Shown: positions 8,744 through 17,595, numbered from the stretch's first letter. The stretch is 64,000 bases of DNA from an uncultured Pseudoteredinibacter sp. (GCF_947502065.1 NZ_CANMYE010000008.1:47889-111888), one strand, 5' to 3'. Notes: a model not told the origin generated them from the sequence alone. Numbers and translations are program-made.

Positions 8744-9415
8744 ATGCCTCAGGAATCTCTCGGCTCACTTTCAAGCAGTTGCATGGCCTTACTAGAGCCG
8801 CTATTTAAAGTGAAAAGCTACCAAGACGGTGAAATTATCCATGCTCGCGGCGAAAGGAAAGCCGGGCTTTGCGTTGTTTTAGAGGGATCAGTAAAGGTAG
8901 GCAACTATGGTAGCGATGGCCGCTACTTTCTTAGCAAGCTGTTAAAGCCCTGCGAGAGCTTTGGCGAATTTACGGTATTCTCCCAGCTGCCCCGGACACA
9001 CACTTCTGAGGCCAAAGGGGAAACTAAGATTGGATATATCAGCCCCACAAAACTCAAACGAGCCTTAAGTACTGAACCGGCTATTGCTTTAGCTTTGCTG
9101 CAGTCGCTATCAACCCGGCTTCATCTAAGCCTGGAGGCTCTAGACGATGCTAAACGCTTGCCTGTTCTTGTTCGGGTAGCTAAGATGATTTACGCCATAA
9201 ACCTTGAAGAAGGAAGGATCGAAAACCGACACCTTAGCCAGGATGATATCGCCACCCAGCTTGGCGTCAGTCGCATGGTGGTTTCTACATCTCTTAAACA
9301 GCTCGCCGAACTGGGCCTGATCAAAAAAGGCTATCGCCACATTCAAATAATCGACCTTGAGAGCTTTAACGCCTGGTTAAGCGAGCAACAACAAACAATG
9401 GAATTGCTGCGTTAG
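8744..9415 (+). CDS. Crp/Fnr family transcriptional regulator
   Basis: A 223-residue regulator with an N-terminal cyclic-nucleotide-binding-like beta barrel (about residues 20-120; YQDGEIIHARGE and GLCVVLEGSVKVG) and a C-terminal winged helix-turn-helix (about 160-200; LSQDDIATQLGVSRMVVSTS). The four-cysteine iron-sulfur pattern of Fnr is absent, and the phosphate-binding Arg-Ser of Crp is not obvious (GEFTVFSQLPRTHTSE), so the ligand is unknown. It is divergent from the alkylsulfatase-like gene with a palindromic site between them. It probably regulates that gene and itself. Confidence 0.88.
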   Translation: MPQESLGSLSSSCMALLEPLFKVKSYQDGEIIHARGERKAGLCVVLEGSVKVGNYGSDGRYFLSKLLKPCESFGEFTVFSQLPRTHTSEAKGETKIGYISPTKLKRALSTEPAIALALLQSLSTRLHLSLEALDDAKRLPVLVRVAKMIYAINLEEGRIENRHLSQDDIATQLGVSRMVVSTSLKQLAELGLIKKGYRHIQIIDLESFNAWLSEQQQTMELLR

Positions 9416-9493
9416 TCGGAAACTCAATTTAGACCTATAAATTTATGGCTATAATCAATGATGTATCAATCATTATGAGAATCTTGGCTGCTC

Positions 9494-9955
9494 ATGAGTA
9501 ATAAGTCTTCTTTTGAAAAAGCGATGGATGAAAGAGTTTCGGCGCATGTTCATGCTGGACTTTATGAATCAAATGACCCCATGCTTCGACAACATGCTGC
9601 AATGCGCGGTATCTATATCCCAGAAGCTAAAAAAGTCGAAGAACAGCCAAGAGAAATAGTTGACCCAGACCCTATCGCTGATCGCATACATGGCTTTTGG
9701 GATAAATTAGATAAATTTCTGTATCCCATATGCATTCTACTCGGAACCGTTATTGGATACCTGCAATTCGATCCGAGCCAGCACCCAGACAATCAATGGC
9801 AGCTTCCATTGATTGGCTTTATCTTGGGCGCGGCATGTCCTTTGCTCTTACGTTCCGTCTGCGTTTTAGCCTACCTTTTAGCAAAGCTTGCACTTTACTT
9901 GGCAGGTTTTGCTTTAATTGCTTGGCTTATTATAAAAGTAGCTGGGCCATTTTAG
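9494..9955 (+). CDS. Small uncharacterised membrane protein
   Basis: A 153-residue protein not assigned to a family. The N-terminal 75 residues are hydrophilic and charged (SFEKAMDERVSAHVHAG, then EEQPREIVDPDPIADRIH). The second half has about three hydrophobic segments: LYPICILLGTVIGYL, WQLPLIGFILGAACPLLL and a long C-terminal stretch ending IKVAGPF. This suggests an inner-membrane protein with a cytoplasmic head. It is convergent with the kinase gene, with 34 bp between stops. No function can be proposed. Confidence 0.7.
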   Translation: MSNKSSFEKAMDERVSAHVHAGLYESNDPMLRQHAAMRGIYIPEAKKVEEQPREIVDPDPIADRIHGFWDKLDKFLYPICILLGTVIGYLQFDPSQHPDNQWQLPLIGFILGAACPLLLRSVCVLAYLLAKLALYLAGFALIAWLIIKVAGPF

Positions 9956-9989
9956 GGCACCTCTGAATAATGCAGATTAGCAAAATCCC

Positions 9990-11819
9990 TTAAGCGCGCT
10001 GAGCCGGATGCAAATAAAAGCTATTTGGCAGCTGCTCTTGCTTAGCGAAGAACTTGGTGTCTTTATAGGGGAGCTTCATAAAACCAGAAACCCCTAAACC
10101 ATCAATCAGATGAATATTTTCTAATATCTTATCTAGACAAGCCTGAAACTCATCGACTTTACTGGCATCCAGTAGATTTAAATAATTATGTATTTTTAAA
10201 TCCAGTTCGACACTTTCAAAGATAATACAGCCGGTATGATGAAGAGTATTCATATGGGCCAATACCTCCATGATCTCTTCCGGCAATTGCAGCATTTCAT
10301 CTGGATCATCACCATCTTCAAAATAGGAATGAAGGCGGCTCTCTTCTTCTAGCACCACTTCATCGCTGACATCAAAGTTAATTCGCATATCACCGCTGGC
10401 CACAAAGGGATTATCTGCACTTAGCCTTTCAATATGTAGAGTTTGTTTAGCATCAAAAATACAGCTTTTGAACACGCCTTTTTTATTTATGGCTCGCCCT
10501 AAGTGCACAATATTATTAACTGCTGAATTCAAAGCCGGTGCCATACTACGATCATAGAGCCTTAGGCTAGAATCAATATGAATACCCTCTTCATCCCAGT
10601 GCATGGCCAAACCACCAACGATGGGGTAATGGCTGAGATGTGATACGGCGGTTACAAACGCTTTTTCGGTGTCGGCCATACCCGAGAGGTAATTTTTGTA
10701 GTACTTTTCAAGCTCGGCATTATTAATATCTTCTAATTTTTCGATATCCACTTCTTGTCGTAAAAATGATTTACGTGAGCTATACACCACGGTTTCCATA
10801 GCTTGATCTTCCGGCGCGATCCACACTGGCAACAGGGCATGTTGCTCATTGCGATTATGATCATGAACCGCCAGCTTGCTCATATGTTGAATATTTTTGA
10901 AGAGGTAGTCGCCTGCTTTGCGTCGAAGCTGCGCGTCTTCAGACATCATATTATTCAAGGTTCTTGCAAATTCTTCAGGCAAACCTAGCGCTAACGGGGA
11001 AATAACTTTGCCACCAAATCGACTGCCTTGCCCTGATGCTAGAGCGTACAATGTTCCTGCCAAACCCTGTTCATCGAAGCGCGGCGAGCTAAGTTGGCCT
11101 TCTAGTTGCTCTTCGCCAATAAAATAAATATCTCCGAGTTTTGCATTGGTTTGATGCAAATCCGAGCTGAGGGCTGTAAGACCGCCGTTACCACTGTGAT
11201 GCCCTTGATGATCTAGCTGGCCATAAACCGCCGCCCCCCAGTCGATTAGGCTAATTTGCCCTGTGTTAGGATCTAGGACAATATTCGAGGGTTTGATATC
11301 ACCATGCACCAGCGGGGCTTTGTCTCGCTTTTTGGCGCTATCCCTTAGGTGCTGCAGTACATCAACCATTTGCTTGGTAATACTGAGCAATAATTTAATA
11401 TCTAGACGACCATGCTGTCTGGCATAATCTTCTAAGTTTACGCCCTGCGCCCGGCTCATCATTAAGATCGATTGGCTGCGTACACGGGTAAATTCGATAA
11501 AGCTTGGTACGTTTGAGTGCTGTACTTGGGACAGCATATAGCCTTCTTCTTCTAGCCTTTCTTGCACGGCGACAGGCAAGGTTATGCGTGCAAATTTAAA
11601 GACGTATTCTTCGCCATTGGCGGCTGTTCCGCTAAAGGCAAATCCGTAGGCGCCTTTACCGAGCAGTTCGATATTAAGGTAGCCGAGGCGTTCGAGTTGT
11701 TGTTGACAGAGGCTTAGCCAGTCTTTGAGTTTTTGTGCATCACGATGGGAGAGCAAGTAGAAGGATTGCTCTTCATTGATGTAGAAATGCTGGAGTTGAT
11801 CGCTTTCGATTAAGCTCAT
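9990..11819 (-). CDS. Serine/threonine protein kinase with unknown C-terminal half
   Basis: A 609-residue protein. Residues about 45-300 form a eukaryotic-like kinase: glycine loop GKGAYG (54-59), beta-3 lysine K75, catalytic loop HGDIKPSN (172-179) and a metal motif read as DWG (193-195) instead of DFG. HGD in place of HRD marks the non-RD class. All essential catalytic residues (K75, D174, N179, D193) are present, so it is probably active. The C-terminal 300 residues, roughly from PVWIAPED onward, match nothing I recognise and contain no membrane segment or PASTA repeat. No phosphatase or obvious substrate gene is adjacent. It is preceded by a 388-bp gap holding an inverted-repeat element. 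Confidence 0.85.
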   Translation of the reverse strand: MSLIESDQLQHFYINEEQSFYLLSHRDAQKLKDWLSLCQQQLERLGYLNIELLGKGAYGFAFSGTAANGEEYVFKFARITLPVAVQERLEEEGYMLSQVQHSNVPSFIEFTRVRSQSILMMSRAQGVNLEDYARQHGRLDIKLLLSITKQMVDVLQHLRDSAKKRDKAPLVHGDIKPSNIVLDPNTGQISLIDWGAAVYGQLDHQGHHSGNGGLTALSSDLHQTNAKLGDIYFIGEEQLEGQLSSPRFDEQGLAGTLYALASGQGSRFGGKVISPLALGLPEEFARTLNNMMSEDAQLRRKAGDYLFKNIQHMSKLAVHDHNRNEQHALLPVWIAPEDQAMETVVYSSRKSFLRQEVDIEKLEDINNAELEKYYKNYLSGMADTEKAFVTAVSHLSHYPIVGGLAMHWDEEGIHIDSSLRLYDRSMAPALNSAVNNIVHLGRAINKKGVFKSCIFDAKQTLHIERLSADNPFVASGDMRINFDVSDEVVLEEESRLHSYFEDGDDPDEMLQLPEEIMEVLAHMNTLHHTGCIIFESVELDLKIHNYLNLLDASKVDEFQACLDKILENIHLIDGLGVSGFMKLPYKDTKFFAKQEQLPNSFYLHPAQRA

Positions 11820-12207
11820 GGGTTTATTCTAAACTCTGATTTTTTTCATCATAGCACAGGGAACTTTTGAGAACTTAATCGAAGCTATTAACTTTAAGCA
11901 GTTTGAGCTGGCTAGAAACTGCAGATCTGACCGCCTGCCATGAAATGGGGCGGCCTCCCAGGGGGCGCAAAAAGCAGCATCCATGCTAGCTCGGCTCCTC
12001 CTCCGAGTCGGAGACGCCCCTGGGAAGCCACCCCATTTCATGACATGCTGCGAGGAAGTTTTTACAACCTACAAAGCTAGGCCATAGAATCTAGCATCGA
12101 GATTGAAATCAATCGCCTCAACTTTTAAATGCCGGTATTTTCGAATGTCGTGATAGGGAAACTATGCTAGCCGCCCTTTCACAACATTCTACCTAGGTGG
12201 CCTTAAC
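11820..12207. other. 388-bp gene-free region upstream of the kinase gene
   Basis: No convincing coding sequence. It contains the 104-bp inverted-repeat element listed separately. The remainder, downstream of the bkd genes and upstream of the kinase, shows no tRNA and no terminator that I can support. It should contain the kinase promoter; I cannot place -10 and -35 boxes with confidence. Confidence 0.6.
11939..12042. repeat. 104-bp element bounded by 28-bp imperfect inverted repeats
   Basis: The left arm (from 11939, CATGAAATGGGGCGGCCTCC onward) and the right arm (ending CCACCCCATTTCATG at 12042) are inverted copies differing by two C/T changes and one extra G. They enclose about 47 bp that itself contains a CTCGG...CCGAG hairpin. 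The whole can fold into one long stem. Both C/T differences allow G-U pairing in RNA. It resembles a dispersed extragenic palindrome or a tiny non-autonomous element. No target-site duplication is evident. Confidence 0.75.
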
Positions 12208-13449
12208 TTAGACCATTGACGCTAACATAGTCGCAGGTTGTTCCAAGTATTGTTTCCACAAATTATTGAATCGGGAAATGGTACCGCCATCGATCACGCG
12301 ATGATCACCCGACCAACTTACCGTCATAATTTGACGAGCTTCAACTTCACCATTGGCATTAAAGCGCGGCAGCTCTTGTACACGCCCCAAGGCCACAATA
12401 GCAACTTCGGGCTTGTTAATGATTGGGGTTGCCACAGTGCCGCCAATCGCACCGACATTTGAAATAGTGATGGTACCGCCACTTAAATCGGCTGGGCTGA
12501 TTTTTCCACTGCGCGCTTCGGCCGTTAGGCGTGTTACTTCAGCAGCAACATCTAGCAAGCTTAAGCTTTGAACATTTTTAATGTTCGGCACTAGCAATCC
12601 GGTTTTACCGTCTACGGCCATACCAATATTATGTTCAGCCAAATAGGTCAGCTCGGTGAAGGCATCATTTACGCGGCTATTCATAATTGGGAATTCTTTG
12701 ATTGCCAAAGAAAGCGCTTTGATAAACAGCGGCATCATTGTGATTCTCAGCTCATCACTGCCATACATTGCCTTGAGCTTTAAACGCAACTTAATTAGCT
12801 CAGTGACATCAAACTCTTCCGCATAAGTGAAGTGAGGAATGGTAGATACGGATTCAGCCATTCTTGCGCCCATTACCGCGCGAACGCCTTTGATGGGCTC
12901 AACGCGATCAACCATATCTGCGCTTAAAGAAACGCTAGCATTAGCAGCTGGCGCAGCAGTAGTCGCGCCACCATCTAGATAATTAATAACATCTTCTTTC
13001 AGTACACGGCCATTTTTACCGGTGCCCGGCACTAGCGCCAAATCCAAATCGTTTTCACGGGCAATTTTTCGTACTGCCGGAGTGCTAAGTACCTTGCCAG
13101 AATTTTCGACGGCAGCTGGCTTTTCAGAGCTTTCCGTCACGGTGGTATTTTGCTGTACCGCTTGGGTTTCGGTACTACTGGTTTCTTCCGTTGGAGATTC
13201 TGCAGCCTCACCATCAAGCTCGATAGCAAACAGTGGACTATGAACCTTTGCAATATCACCCTGCTGGTAATGAAGCTTAACCACTTTACCGGTATACATT
13301 GAGGGAATTTCTACGATGGCTTTATCTGTGCTTACATCAGCAACGATCTGATCTTCTTCGATCATATCGCCTTCGGCTACCTTCCATTCGATAACCTCAC
13401 ACTCAACGATACCTTCACCGATATCTGGCAGAATAAAATCTTTAATCAT
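12208..13449 (-). CDS. bkdB: 2-oxoacid dehydrogenase E2 (lipoamide acyltransferase), branched-chain type
   Basis: A 413-residue E2 component that moves the acyl group from E1 onto CoA through a lipoyl arm. Domains in order: one lipoyl domain with the modified lysine in the STDKAIVEI motif (K43); a linker rich in Ser, Thr, Glu and Ala; a peripheral-subunit-binding domain (about 118-155, STPAVRKIARENDLDL); and the catalytic domain ending in SGDHRVIDGG with the catalytic His and Asp. A single lipoyl domain and the E1-alpha/E1-beta partners point to the branched-chain complex rather than pyruvate dehydrogenase. It lies 11 bp after E1-beta. No lpd (E3) gene follows. Confidence 0.9.
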   Translation of the reverse strand: MIKDFILPDIGEGIVECEVIEWKVAEGDMIEEDQIVADVSTDKAIVEIPSMYTGKVVKLHYQQGDIAKVHSPLFAIELDGEAAESPTEETSSTETQAVQQNTTVTESSEKPAAVENSGKVLSTPAVRKIARENDLDLALVPGTGKNGRVLKEDVINYLDGGATTAAPAANASVSLSADMVDRVEPIKGVRAVMGARMAESVSTIPHFTYAEEFDVTELIKLRLKLKAMYGSDELRITMMPLFIKALSLAIKEFPIMNSRVNDAFTELTYLAEHNIGMAVDGKTGLLVPNIKNVQSLSLLDVAAEVTRLTAEARSGKISPADLSGGTITISNVGAIGGTVATPIINKPEVAIVALGRVQELPRFNANGEVEARQIMTVSWSGDHRVIDGGTISRFNNLWKQYLEQPATMLASMV

Positions 13450-13460
13450 TTGTCAGCACC

Positions 13461-14438
13461 TCAGTAGTTCAAGCTGGCCACTAGGGCTTCATAGACTTTT
13501 AGATAATCTGGCAAGTATTCTTTTTCATGAGCCAGAGGGAAAGGTGTGTCTAAACCCGCCACACGTGCAATCGGCGACTCAAGTGAAAGGAAACATTCTT
13601 GCTGTATCGTTGCCGCAATTTCGCCGCCGAAACCACCAGTGTGGGTTGCTTCATGGGCAATAACTAAACGGCCAGTTTTGCTTACCGAGTTAGCTACGGT
13701 TTCTACATCCCAGGGTAGTAAAGAACGTAAATCAATCACTTCACAGGAGATACCTTCTTCCGCTGCTTTATCAGCTGCCTTATGCATCTCGGTCATTTGC
13801 GCGCCCCAGCCCAGCAAAGTGATATCACTACCGTTACGTACCACTTCCGCTTTACCAATTGGAATCTCATAATCTTCTTCAGGCACATCACCTTCAGAAG
13901 CACGGTACAAGCGCTTAGGCTCAAAGAACAAGACAGGGTTTGGATCGCGAATAGCAGAAAGCAACAAACCTTTGGCTTGATACGGATTCGATGGCATCAA
14001 TACTTTGAGGCCAGGGGTGTGACAGAAATAAGCTTCTGGAGATTGCGAGTGGTACAAGCCACCAGCAATACCGCCACCATAGGGGGTGCGGAAAACTAAG
14101 CTGCCAACATTAAATTCGTTACCCGAACGATAACGGAATTTTGCCGCCTCATTAACGATCTGATCGAAAGCTGGGAAAATATAATCAGCGAATTGAATCT
14201 CGGCAACGGCAGTTGAGCCTTGGGCAGCCATACCAATCGCAAACCCAGCAATACCCTGCTCGGTCAATGGCGTATTAAAGCAACGGGCCTTGCCGTATTT
14301 TTCCTGCAGATGACTGGTCGCGCGGAATACACCACCAAACTTGCCCACATCTTCACCCAGACAAATCATGCTGTCATCAGCAGCCATCGCGGTATCTAGG
14401 GCATTGTTAATGGCCTGTAGTAAATTCATCTTAGCCAT
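13461..14438 (-). CDS. bkdA2: 2-oxoacid dehydrogenase E1 beta subunit
   Basis: A 325-residue transketolase-like subunit that completes the thiamine-diphosphate site of the alpha2-beta2 E1 enzyme. Typical blocks are MICLGEDVGKFGGVFRAT, FNTPLTEQGIAGFAIGMA, the EIQFADYIFPAFDQ segment and the late HEATHTGGFGGE block. The ATG chosen has AGGAGGTG 6 nt upstream and overlaps the last codons of the E1-alpha gene by 8 bp, so the two are translationally coupled. An in-frame GTG three codons earlier is less likely. Similarity to branched-chain E1-beta is stronger in context than proof of substrate. Confidence 0.92.
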   Translation of the reverse strand: MAKMNLLQAINNALDTAMAADDSMICLGEDVGKFGGVFRATSHLQEKYGKARCFNTPLTEQGIAGFAIGMAAQGSTAVAEIQFADYIFPAFDQIVNEAAKFRYRSGNEFNVGSLVFRTPYGGGIAGGLYHSQSPEAYFCHTPGLKVLMPSNPYQAKGLLLSAIRDPNPVLFFEPKRLYRASEGDVPEEDYEIPIGKAEVVRNGSDITLLGWGAQMTEMHKAADKAAEEGISCEVIDLRSLLPWDVETVANSVSKTGRLVIAHEATHTGGFGGEIAATIQQECFLSLESPIARVAGLDTPFPLAHEKEYLPDYLKVYEALVASLNY

Positions 14439-15618
14439 GTTTTGCACCTCCTGCGACGGGATAGTTCTCTGGGTATTTAGCGATATGCTCTTTTAATTCT
14501 GCGTATTGTTTTTGCAAGTGCGCCGGTGGGGTGTCGTAGACATCTGTGATCAACTCATCAATGCTAGGCATAGGCTTTTTCTCTACGCGTTTCAAAGCGT
14601 CCAGTACTTCCTTACGGTAGCCTTCTAGAATGGCTTTTTCTTCTTCACCATTCCACCAGCCTTTGGCTTGCAGCCAGTTTTGCATGCGCTCGATAGGATC
14701 TTTTTCTCGCCACTTATCTTCTTCGTCTTTACTGCGATAGCCACTTGGATCATCGGAAGTGGAATGGGCACCTAAACGGTAACTCATGGTTTCAACTAGC
14801 ACCGGCTCGTTGTTTTCCAAAGCGATGCGACGCGCTTCAATCGACGCGGTATAAACCGCTAAGATGTCATTGCCATCTACACGTATGGTTTTAATACCAT
14901 AACCTACACCACGAGGAGCAATACCATCGCCTTTAAATTGTTCTTCAGCAGGGGTGGAGATAGCGTAGCCGTTATTGCGACAGACAAAGACGACTGGGCA
15001 ATTTAATACCGCCGCCATATTTAAGCCGGCGTGAAAATCACCTTCCGATGCCGCACCTTCACCAAAGTAGCACAGGGTGCAGGCTTGATTACCTTGCAAC
15101 TTTTGCGCATAGGCATAACCGGCGGCCTGGGGAATCTGTGTTCCAAGAGGCGAGCTGATGGTCATAAAATTCAGTTCATTGGAGCCGTAATGCACAGGCA
15201 TCTGACGACCCTTCCCCAAATCATCTTCATTACTCAGCAGCTGGTTCATAAACTGCTCTGTAGTAAAGCCACGCCAGCGAATTGCCGCTTGCTCACGATA
15301 CTGCCCCATGATCATATCATTCATGGAAAATGCCGCTGCACTTCCGGTAACCGCAGCCTCTTCGCCCGCACAGGTCAAATAGAAACTCAAACGGCCTTGG
15401 CGTTGGGCACTGATCATGCGCTCATCCAAAACACGGATATAAACCATATTGCGATAAAGTTTGATGGCGGTCTCGTGATCCATTTCAGGCGCCTCGGCAC
15501 CGGCTTGGATACTGCCATCAGCATTGAGAATGCTTAAGGTAGGGATGGGTAAGTCATGGCCTTCGATAAACTGTGCCTTATGCATCAGATTAGGCTTCAC
15601 ATCGCTTGCGCTAGTCAT
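14431..15618 (-). CDS. bkdA1: 2-oxoacid dehydrogenase E1 alpha subunit, branched-chain type
   Basis: A 395-residue thiamine-diphosphate enzyme subunit that decarboxylates branched-chain 2-oxoacids (from Val, Leu, Ile). The diphosphate-binding stretch YFGEGAASEGDFHAGLN followed by VFVCRNNGYAIST is diagnostic, and the later AHSTSDDPSGYRSKDE segment is the phosphorylation-loop region seen in branched-chain E1-alpha. The ATG has GGAGG 6 nt upstream; a start ten codons earlier is less supported. It is the first gene of the three-gene operon. No regulator of BkdR type is adjacent. Confidence 0.9.
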   Translation of the reverse strand: MTSASDVKPNLMHKAQFIEGHDLPIPTLSILNADGSIQAGAEAPEMDHETAIKLYRNMVYIRVLDERMISAQRQGRLSFYLTCAGEEAAVTGSAAAFSMNDMIMGQYREQAAIRWRGFTTEQFMNQLLSNEDDLGKGRQMPVHYGSNELNFMTISSPLGTQIPQAAGYAYAQKLQGNQACTLCYFGEGAASEGDFHAGLNMAAVLNCPVVFVCRNNGYAISTPAEEQFKGDGIAPRGVGYGIKTIRVDGNDILAVYTASIEARRIALENNEPVLVETMSYRLGAHSTSDDPSGYRSKDEEDKWREKDPIERMQNWLQAKGWWNGEEEKAILEGYRKEVLDALKRVEKKPMPSIDELITDVYDTPPAHLQKQYAELKEHIAKYPENYPVAGGAKHG

Positions 15619-15949
15619 TTTTGCCTCCGTAAACTCACTGGCGCACACCCACTCAAGTCTTCACCTGAATGCTTGATGTGCGCAAAGAGTGCTGCAAATT
15701 ATTGTAATTAGAGCTTAGCACCGAGCTAGCTAGGGAGTCCTGCTAATCTAGGAGCGAGAGGAAGCGTATTTGGTAGGGATGGCTAAAAACTCAAGCCACA
15801 TAAGAATAAATCCCCAAAATTCCGGCAATATATCTTTTTTGAACTAAAACCTAGACATTTTGTAGTGATTAATTCTAAGAAAGAAGAGTTTAATTAGCAT
15901 AGCTGAAACACTGCATACGAGAGGCCGCAGTGTTTCAGATTTGAGGCCT
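15619..15949. other. 331-bp gene-free region upstream of bkdA1
   Basis: No coding sequence is supported. The end near the sugar dehydrogenase contains a perfect 12-bp inverted repeat, listed separately. The end near bkdA1 should hold its promoter, but I see no clear box or operator. Confidence 0.5.
15903..15938 (-). terminator. 12-bp perfect inverted repeat after sugar dehydrogenase gene
   Basis: CTGAAACACTGC and GCAGTGTTTCAG pair perfectly around a 12-nt loop. The hairpin lies 12 bp beyond the stop of the minus-strand sugar dehydrogenase gene. It lacks a strong T run on the minus strand, so it may be an imperfect terminator or an mRNA 3'-end stabiliser. Confidence 0.5.
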
Positions 15950-17044
15950 TTATTCTTTAGCCCTCACCGGGGACAGCTCCATAAGCTTACCGGTATCCGT
16001 TAGCAAATAGATATAGCCCTTGGGGCCTTCGGTTACATAACGAATACGTTCATTGCGGTCATCCAGCAAGCGCTCCTGCTCCTCTAGACTGCCGTTTTTG
16101 GACAAACTTAAACGGTTGATGTGGGTTTGCGCGAGAGCCCCGGCAAAGAAATTATCTTTCCACTTTGGGAACGCCTTACCTGAATAAATCATCAAACTAC
16201 TGGGAGCAATACTAGGCACATAGACCTTAGCGGCATCAACCATACCCTCTTTACTGGTCGCCTCTCCTACCATTTTATCTTCACGATATTCCTTACCGAA
16301 AGATACTGTGGGCCAACCATAATTTTTACCCTCCATCACTTTATTAATTTCATCGCCACCACGCGGGCCATGTTCGATTTCCCATAGCTGCCCGTGACTG
16401 TCAAAGGCCAAGCCCTGTGGATTGCGATGACCAAAACTGAAGATCTCGGCTTTGCTATTACTATGATTGTAAAACGGGTTATCTGTTAAGGCTTTACCAT
16501 CCAAATCTACTCTTAAGACGGTACCAATGTGATTACTATTATCTTGGGCAGGCTGGCGCATAGCGCGATCGCCAACCGAGAAAAACAAAGCGCCCTTACC
16601 ATCAAATACAATACGACTGCCGTAATGGCGACCGGTATTGCTATCGGACTCGGTAACCAATAAATCTTCCCACTCTAGTAGTTTATTGCCTGACAACTTA
16701 GCGCGAGCCAACGTTGTACGACCATGCATACCAGGCTCGTTACTGCGCTTACTGTAGGTAAAGTAACTATAGCCATTGCTATGATTTTGCACATCGAGCA
16801 AACCACCCTGCCCATAGACATAGATATCATCTGGCAAACCCGTTACCACTTGCGATTTTCCAGAACGCAAATCTACCCGCTTGGCTGTACCGCCTTTTTC
16901 GGTCACCAACACTTCGTTATCACTAATAAAGCTCATGCCCCATGGGCGATCTAAGCCCGTCGCCAGCTCTTTAACTTGAAAGTCAGCAGCCTGACTTAAC
17001 GCGGCACTAAAAGCCAAAACTGCACTCAAAATCGTTTTATGCAT
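15950..17044 (-). CDS. PQQ-dependent aldose sugar dehydrogenase-like protein (YliI/Asd family)
   Basis: A 364-residue periplasmic beta-propeller of the soluble glucose/aldose dehydrogenase family. The N-terminus has a signal peptide (ending ALSQAAD). Family blocks: ELATGLDRPWGMSFI near the start, GGLLDV, RIVFDGKGALFFSVGDR, FGHRNPQGLAFD and the ENEHGPRGGDE-like sequence here read as EIEHGPRGGDEIN, followed by NYGWP. The conserved His/Arg around these blocks usually hold PQQ and calcium. E. coli YliI oxidises aldoses when PQQ is supplied; the substrate here is unknown. No PQQ synthesis genes are in the window. Confidence 0.88.
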   Translation of the reverse strand: MHKTILSAVLAFSAALSQAADFQVKELATGLDRPWGMSFISDNEVLVTEKGGTAKRVDLRSGKSQVVTGLPDDIYVYGQGGLLDVQNHSNGYSYFTYSKRSNEPGMHGRTTLARAKLSGNKLLEWEDLLVTESDSNTGRHYGSRIVFDGKGALFFSVGDRAMRQPAQDNSNHIGTVLRVDLDGKALTDNPFYNHSNSKAEIFSFGHRNPQGLAFDSHGQLWEIEHGPRGGDEINKVMEGKNYGWPTVSFGKEYREDKMVGEATSKEGMVDAAKVYVPSIAPSSLMIYSGKAFPKWKDNFFAGALAQTHINRLSLSKNGSLEEQERLLDDRNERIRYVTEGPKGYIYLLTDTGKLMELSPVRAKE

Positions 17045-17080
17045 GAGCCTAAAATTCCTATTTGCCTCAGGGGCGATATG

Positions 17081-17524
17081 TTATTGGTATTTATCTTCAC
17101 CCACGCGAAGCCAGCCACCAGGCTGGACTCCTCTCGGGTCGTGGTGAGTCCAGTGGATAACACCACCTTTTTTATTCCACTCGTAACGCCCCTTTATAAA
17201 CAAAGTTTGCCCTGCCCGTAAAGGGGCCCTAGGAGCCAAATCGATATTATGAGCCACTAATAAGTTCGGCAAACCCTCCCGCCTTACTAGGAAGCGCTGA
17301 TGCTGACTGCCTTTAGTATCATCAGGCAATAGCTTGTATACCGTAAATCGTGTTTCGTTAAACCATACCTTGCTGCGCTTAGCTTGCACGGCCTGCTGAA
17401 GGCTAGCAAGATCATCACCATCGACACTTAGCGCATTTTGCTTAAGGGAAAACTGATATAGGCCATAGACCAACAGTATCAATACTAAGCTAAAGGCCTG
17501 TTTCCAAAATCGGTTCTGATTCAC
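17081..17524 (-). CDS. DUF3465 family membrane-anchored protein
   Basis: A 147-residue protein with one N-terminal hydrophobic segment (FSLVLILLVYGLYQF) and a soluble periplasmic part. The C-terminal block GGVIHWTHHDPRGVQPGGWL is the hallmark of DUF3465. The fold resembles an OB-like domain, but no activity is known to me. The start is GTG with AAGGA about 7 nt upstream; there is no in-frame ATG close by. It lies 36 bp upstream of the sugar dehydrogenase gene on the same strand and may be co-transcribed. Confidence 0.82.
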   Translation of the reverse strand: MNQNRFWKQAFSLVLILLVYGLYQFSLKQNALSVDGDDLASLQQAVQAKRSKVWFNETRFTVYKLLPDDTKGSQHQRFLVRREGLPNLLVAHNIDLAPRAPLRAGQTLFIKGRYEWNKKGGVIHWTHHDPRGVQPGGWLRVGEDKYQ

Positions 17525-17595
17525 ATTTTATCCTTCTTTAAAATTGGCATTTTTAACTGTCAGCTTAGGTTACCGCCACTTGACTGTCGCCAAGC

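Noticed and set aside
11829..12041. 70-codon minus-strand frame
   Set aside because: It is created by the inverted-repeat element and has Arg/Ser/Ala-rich composition unlike the neighbours; no ribosome site.
11939..12042. Integron attC site
   Set aside because: The inverted ends are far longer than attC core sites, there is no GTTRRRY/RYYYAAC pair, and no cassette structure follows.
15031..15537. 168-codon plus-strand frame
   Set aside because: Antisense to the E1-alpha gene, whose protein motifs are unambiguous.
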